A DNA stretch of 64,000 nt from Streptomyces triticisoli (GTDB taxonomy: Bacteria > Actinomycetota > Actinomycetes > Streptomycetales > Streptomycetaceae), in the NCBI RefSeq assembly GCF_003270085.1, contig NZ_QFDQ01000059.1:1-64000 (forward strand), written 5' to 3'. The position numbers were made by a program, and so were the translations under genes. Positions 60,120-64,000 of this stretch are shown here, piece by piece; the first letter of the stretch is position 1, and every line of letters begins with the position of its first letter. The notes beneath the pieces are model-generated. The model was not told the DNA's origin. It ran no database searches and saw only the letters and a program-made list of their open reading frames with translations.

Positions 60120-61952
60120 TCACGCCGACAGCTCCTCGCGCAGTGCGTCCCGCAGCCGCGCCGCCCGCTCGACGACCGCCGCCGGCCCCAGCTCCACGGC
60201 CCGGTCGGCCCACCGCTGGCCCTCGGTCAGCTCGCCCCGGCGCGCGTAGACCAGGGCGAGCCGGAGCGCCGCCCGTCCGTGCCCGGCGTCGGCGGCCCGC
60301 GCCCACCACACGGCGGCCTCCGGCTCGCTGCCCTCCCGGGCGAGCAGCAGCCCCAGGTTGAAGGCGCCGTTGCGGGACCCGGCCTCCGCCGCCGTCCGGT
60401 ACCAGCGCGCCGCCTCGACCACGTCCCCGCGGGCCGCGGCCAGCATGCCGACCCGTACCTGCGCGCGCCGGTGCCCCTGGGAGGCCGCCCGCTCGTACCA
60501 CTCCTCGCACTCGGTCTTCTCGTGGAGCGCGGGTTCGCCGAGTTCGTGCGCGGGCGTCGGCGGCCGCCGGGCGTCGAGCAGGGTGGCCAGCCGGTACGCG
60601 GCCTCCGCACTGCCGCCGCCGGCCGCGCACCGCAGGTGCCGCTCGGCTGCCCGCTCGTCCCCCGCGCGCAGCCGGGCGATCCCCACCTGCAGCGCCGCCT
60701 CCGTGTGCCCGGCGGCCGCCGCCCGCTCGTACCAGCGCAGGGCCTCGGGCTCCAGCTCCCGCCCGGCGTAGAGAATCCCCAGGTTGAACGCGGCGTCGAC
60801 GCTACCGGCCTCGGCCGCCTTGGAGAACCACGGCTCGGCCCCGCCGGTGTCCCCGACCTGCAGCAGCAGCACGGCCAGCGCGTTCGCCGCCTCCCGGTGC
60901 CCGGCGTAGGCCGCGCGCCGGTACCACTGCTCGGCCTGCGCGGTCCGGCCCTGCTCGGCGCAGAGCAGCCCGAGGTTGTAGGCGCCGTTGACGTCGCCCG
61001 CGTCCATCGCGGCCCGGTACCACCGCTCGGCGGTCTGCGTCTCGCCGCGCTCGGCGTGCAGCGCGCCCAGCGCGTTCGCCGCGTTGCCGTCGCCGTCCTG
61101 CGCGGCCCGCAGCCACCACACGGCGGCGCTCTCGGTGTCGCCGGCGTCCCGCATCAGGAACCCGAGCGCGCAGGCGGCCCGCGCCTCGCCGTCCTTGGCG
61201 GAGGTCAGGTACCAGCGGCCGGCCTCCTTGAGCTCTCCGCGCTTCTCCAGGATCGCGCCGAGGTGCAGCGCGGCCCGGCGGTGTCCGCGCGCGGCGGCCT
61301 GCCGGTACCACTGCTCGGCCTCCGCCATGCGGCCGGCGCCGTTGCCGCCGGCGGACTCCCCCGCGGCCCGCCGGTCCAGTGCCCGCGCCAGCCGGTACTC
61401 GGCCTCCCGGTGGCCCCGTTCGGCGGCGGCCCGCAGCCAGCGCTCGGCTTCGGCGTCCCCGCGGTGCTCCAGCAGGTCGGCGAGCGCGTAGGCGCCGAGG
61501 ACGTGCCCCTGCTCGGCGGCCTGGCGCAGCCAGTACTCGGCGGCGGGCTCGTCGCCGCGCTCGCGGTGGTGGCGCCCGAGCGCGTGCGCGGCCGCCGCGG
61601 ATCCGGCGACGGCGGCGATCCGCCACCATCCGGCGGCCTCGTCGGCGTATCCGCGCTGGTGGAGGAGGACTCCCAGGTTGTTGGCGGCGGCGCGGTCACC
61701 GGCCGCCGTGGCGGCCCGCAGATGGGGTTCGGCTCCGTCGAGATCGCCGCGGCGCAGCAGCATGGCCCCCAGGACGCTCATGGCCTCGACGTCTCCCGAC
61801 TCCGCGGCGAGGCGGCGGCGCGCCAGCTCCGCGACCTCGTCGGCGGCCGCCCCGGTCTCGTCCCGGTCCCGGCTTCCCGTCTCCTCAGGATCGGAAGCCC
61901 GTACAAATCGCCCTGTCTCGAACAGAGTTGCCTTGTCCCCCATAACGTCCAT
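60120..61952 (-). CDS. Sel1/TPR-repeat protein, function unknown
   Basis: The 610-residue protein is made of about 14 Sel1-type repeats of ~36 residues, each with A-x2-LG-x3-x2-G near helix starts and a W-Y/W-x3-A-A-x2-G-H/D motif (such as WYRQAAARGHRRAALHLG). This gives an elongated alpha solenoid, probably a protein-binding scaffold. No signal peptide is evident. ATG 61952 or 61943 could start it. Its stop is about 90 bases from the initiator tRNA gene. Partners are unknown. Confidence 0.88.
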   Translation of the reverse strand: MDVMGDKATLFETGRFVRASDPEETGSRDRDETGAAADEVAELARRRLAAESGDVEAMSVLGAMLLRRGDLDGAEPHLRAATAAGDRAAANNLGVLLHQRGYADEAAGWWRIAAVAGSAAAAHALGRHHRERGDEPAAEYWLRQAAEQGHVLGAYALADLLEHRGDAEAERWLRAAAERGHREAEYRLARALDRRAAGESAGGNGAGRMAEAEQWYRQAAARGHRRAALHLGAILEKRGELKEAGRWYLTSAKDGEARAACALGFLMRDAGDTESAAVWWLRAAQDGDGNAANALGALHAERGETQTAERWYRAAMDAGDVNGAYNLGLLCAEQGRTAQAEQWYRRAAYAGHREAANALAVLLLQVGDTGGAEPWFSKAAEAGSVDAAFNLGILYAGRELEPEALRWYERAAAAGHTEAALQVGIARLRAGDERAAERHLRCAAGGGSAEAAYRLATLLDARRPPTPAHELGEPALHEKTECEEWYERAASQGHRRAQVRVGMLAAARGDVVEAARWYRTAAEAGSRNGAFNLGLLLAREGSEPEAAVWWARAADAGHGRAALRLALVYARRGELTEGQRWADRAVELGPAAVVERAARLRDALREELSA

Positions 61953-62115
61953 CGTCGCACCACCTGCAACCTGGGTACACCTGGTATACCGCAGTCAGTG
62001 AGGTCACTTCAGCGTTTTGTCGACATGCCCACAGAGAGACAAGTCAAACACAGATCGCCCAACTCCCCACGGCAGCACGGCCGCAGAGCATGTCGGCACA
62101 TGCGTTCGTACACCG

Positions 62116-62154
62116 CGAAGGGCCCGGGTCCGTGCTACGGACCCGGGCCCTTCG
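62116..62154 (-). terminator. Terminator after the UPF0182 gene
   Basis: A perfect 18-bp stem (62116-62133 with 62137-62154) with loop GCT lies 15 bases beyond the stop codon. No T tract is present. Confidence 0.8.
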
Positions 62155-62169
62155 GCTCGGTCGGAGCGA

Positions 62170-64000
62170 TCAGCCGCCGGTGGGACCGGCGCTCGGACTC
62201 TGATCCGGCGCCGGCTTGTTGTCGCCGCTGTCGGCGTTCTTGCCGCTGCCACCGGCCTTCTCTGCCTGCGCCTGTGCGTCCTCGGCCCGCTTCAGCGCGT
62301 CCTGAAGGTCCTTCTGCGCCTGGCCGTACGCCTGCCAGTCGCCCTTCTTCAGGGCGGCCTGCCCGTCGTCGAAGGCCTTCTGCGCGTCCTGCAGCGCCTG
62401 CTGGACCGTCGGGTTGTCACTCGACGGCGGCGGGGTCTCGCCGGCCCCGGTGTCCGCGGGCGGCGGAGGCGTCGAGCCCGACGTGCCGAAGACCTTGTCC
62501 AGGGCTTCGCCGAGGGTGTTCTCGAACGCGGTGACGCCGTCGTAGGTCACCAGCACCTTCCGCATCAGCGGGTACTTGAGCTCACCACCGCGCACGTAGA
62601 CCGGCTCCACGTAGAGCAGTCCGCCGTCCAGCGGGACGGTCAGCAGGTTGCCGTACTCCAGCTCCGAGTCGCCGCCCCTGATGAGCCGGACGAACTCGGC
62701 GATGTTCTGCTGCGAGTTCGAGTTGAACTGGCTCTGCACCTGCTTGGGACCGCCGACCGTGGTGCTCGTCGGCAGCTTCAGGACCCTGATCTGGCCGTAG
62801 CCGGGCGTGCCCGCCTCGGCGTCGACCGCCATGAAGGCGCTCATGTTGTCCCGGCCCGTCGGCGTGAACGTCGTCGTCAGCGAGAACGCCTGGGCCTCCT
62901 GGTCGGGCATCCTCATGGTCAGGTAGTACGGCGGCACCGCGTTGCCCGACTTGTTGGTCGGGTCGTCCGGCACCTGCCACACCTCACTGCCGCTGAGGAA
63001 GGTCTGCGCGTCCTGCACGTGGTAGCGGGTGAGCAGTTCGCGCTGGACCTTGAACAGGTCCTGTGGGTACCGCAGGTGGTCCATCAGCGCCGGCGAGATG
63101 TCCTTCTTGGGCTCGACCGTGCCGGGGAACGCCTTCATCCAGGTCTTCAGGACCGGGTCCTTGGTGTCCCACTGGTACAGCTTGACCTCGCCGCTGTAGG
63201 CGTCGACGGTCGCCTTCACCGAGTTGCGGATGTAGTTGACCTGGTTCTGCTGGGCCACCACCGCGCGCTGGCTGTTGTTGTACGTCAGCGAGTCGGCCGT
63301 GGTGTCACCGAGGGTCGTACGGGAGGCGTACGGGTAGCCGTTCGTCGTCGTGTAGGCGTCGACGATCCACTGGATGCGGCCGTCGACCACCGCCGGGTAG
63401 GCGTCGCCGTCGATGGTCAGCCAGGGCGCCACCGCCTCGACGCGCTCCTTGGGCGTGCGGTTGTACAGGACCCGCGAGCCCTCGCCGATCGCGCCGGAGT
63501 AGAGGATCTGCGGCTCGCCGAACGCCACCGCGTACGCGGCCCGGTTGACCGGGTTGGAGAGGCTGACGCCGCTGTCGCCCTGGTAGCTGGTGGTCTTCTC
63601 ACCGCTGTCGTCGGAGTAGTCGACCTCCTTCTGGGGGCCGCCGACGATCGAGTACGTGGTGGTCTTCTCGCCGTAGTAGACCCGCTGTTCGTACTCCCCC
63701 AGCTGGCCGGTGGAAGGCAGGTCGGACTCGGTGAAGGACGGCTGGCCGTTGCCGTCGGCCTCGGTGCCCTTGGCCGCGACGACGCCGTAGCCGTGGGTGT
63801 AGCGGAAGTGGTTGTTGATCCAGTTCTTCTTCGGGATGCCGTCGAGGTTCAGCTCGCGCAGACCGATGACCGTGTCCTGGACCTTGCCGTCCTTGTCCTT
63901 GTAGCGGTCGACGTCCAGGTTGGTCGGGAATCCGTAGAAGTTACGGATCTGCTGGAGTTGCTGGAAGGTCGGCGAGACGACGTTCGGGTCCAGTATGCGG
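62170..64000 (-). CDS. UPF0182-family large membrane protein, 5' end outside window
   Basis: The frame is open to the window edge, so the start is missing; 609 C-terminal residues are visible. They match the soluble C-terminal part of UPF0182 proteins ([20 protein letters not shown], then [48 protein letters not shown]-like region [20 protein letters not shown]). The last ~80 residues form a Lys/Ala/Gln-rich helix and a Gly/Asp/Pro tail (SPSAGPTGG). Full-length members have several N-terminal membrane segments. Function is unknown. Confidence 0.9.
   Translation of the reverse strand, partial: RILDPNVVSPTFQQLQQIRNFYGFPTNLDVDRYKDKDGKVQDTVIGLRELNLDGIPKKNWINNHFRYTHGYGVVAAKGTEADGNGQPSFTESDLPSTGQLGEYEQRVYYGEKTTTYSIVGGPQKEVDYSDDSGEKTTSYQGDSGVSLSNPVNRAAYAVAFGEPQILYSGAIGEGSRVLYNRTPKERVEAVAPWLTIDGDAYPAVVDGRIQWIVDAYTTTNGYPYASRTTLGDTTADSLTYNNSQRAVVAQQNQVNYIRNSVKATVDAYSGEVKLYQWDTKDPVLKTWMKAFPGTVEPKKDISPALMDHLRYPQDLFKVQRELLTRYHVQDAQTFLSGSEVWQVPDDPTNKSGNAVPPYYLTMRMPDQEAQAFSLTTTFTPTGRDNMSAFMAVDAEAGTPGYGQIRVLKLPTSTTVGGPKQVQSQFNSNSQQNIAEFVRLIRGGDSELEYGNLLTVPLDGGLLYVEPVYVRGGELKYPLMRKVLVTYDGVTAFENTLGEALDKVFGTSGSTPPPPADTGAGETPPPSSDNPTVQQALQDAQKAFDDGQAALKKGDWQAYGQAQKDLQDALKRAEDAQAQAEKAGGSGKNADSGDNKPAPDQSPSAGPTGG

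Overview
This is high-GC actinobacterial DNA and almost certainly Streptomyces. Reasons: codon positions saturated with G/C, GTG and TTG starts, many ATGA stop/start overlaps, and Streptomyces-type genes (sodN/sodX, ushX-sigH, wblE, dasRABCD, nrdABS, epi-isozizaene synthase plus CYP170, sigR-rsrA). From memory, gene order resembles the S. coelicolor segment running from about SCO5281 (kgd) down to about SCO5204. No alignment was possible, so names rest on motifs, length and context.

Region by region. 1-8.2 kb: 2-oxoglutarate dehydrogenase (cut by the window edge), a small acidic protein, an adhesin-like/PadR operon, an MDR oxidoreductase and a malic enzyme. 8.2-11.5 kb: a polar amino-acid (glutamate/glutamine type) ABC importer. 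11.5-17.7 kb: a patchwork with a small secreted protein, a methyltransferase, a CGNR regulator, the Ni-superoxide dismutase pair sodN/sodX, and small regulator/enzyme genes. 17.8-20.5 kb: a family-2B encapsulin shell gene (HK97 fold with an inserted cyclic-nucleotide-binding domain) followed by a polyprenyl diphosphate synthase, the most unusual system here. 20.7-23.6 kb: a PLP enzyme, an Na+/H+ antiporter and a UBP-type zinc finger. 23.7-29.4 kb: the stress sigma operon ushX-sigH, a lipid-kinase-like gene, wblE and a sensor kinase.

29.4-36.9 kb is the aminosugar locus: nagB, dasD, dasC, dasB, dasA and dasR, with DasR-type operator sites before nagB, dasA and dasR. Chitobiose enters through DasABC, DasD cleaves it, NagB channels GlcN-6-P into glycolysis, and GlcN-6-P relieves DasR. 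37.0-42.6 kb is the class Ia ribonucleotide reductase operon nrdA-nrdB-nrdS, behind candidate NrdR boxes and a cobalamin riboswitch. 42.6-45.1 kb holds the albaflavenone pair (CYP170-type P450 and epi-isozizaene synthase).

45.4-64 kb: peptide deformylase, a TPR protein, two membrane HD-domain proteins separated by a diverged tandem duplication carrying a 53-codon mini-ORF, the thiol-stress pair sigR-rsrA with a perfect SigR-type promoter, a hydrolase/SRAP pair, an M50-like protease, aroA, rsgA, an SMR transporter with a TetR regulator, hisN, a CBS-pair protein, a catalase remnant (internal deletion plus a probable frameshift at the start) next to its Fur-family regulator catR, an initiator tRNA, a Sel1-repeat protein and a UPF0182 membrane protein cut by the right edge. 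No CRISPR array, insertion sequence, rRNA or phage module was seen.
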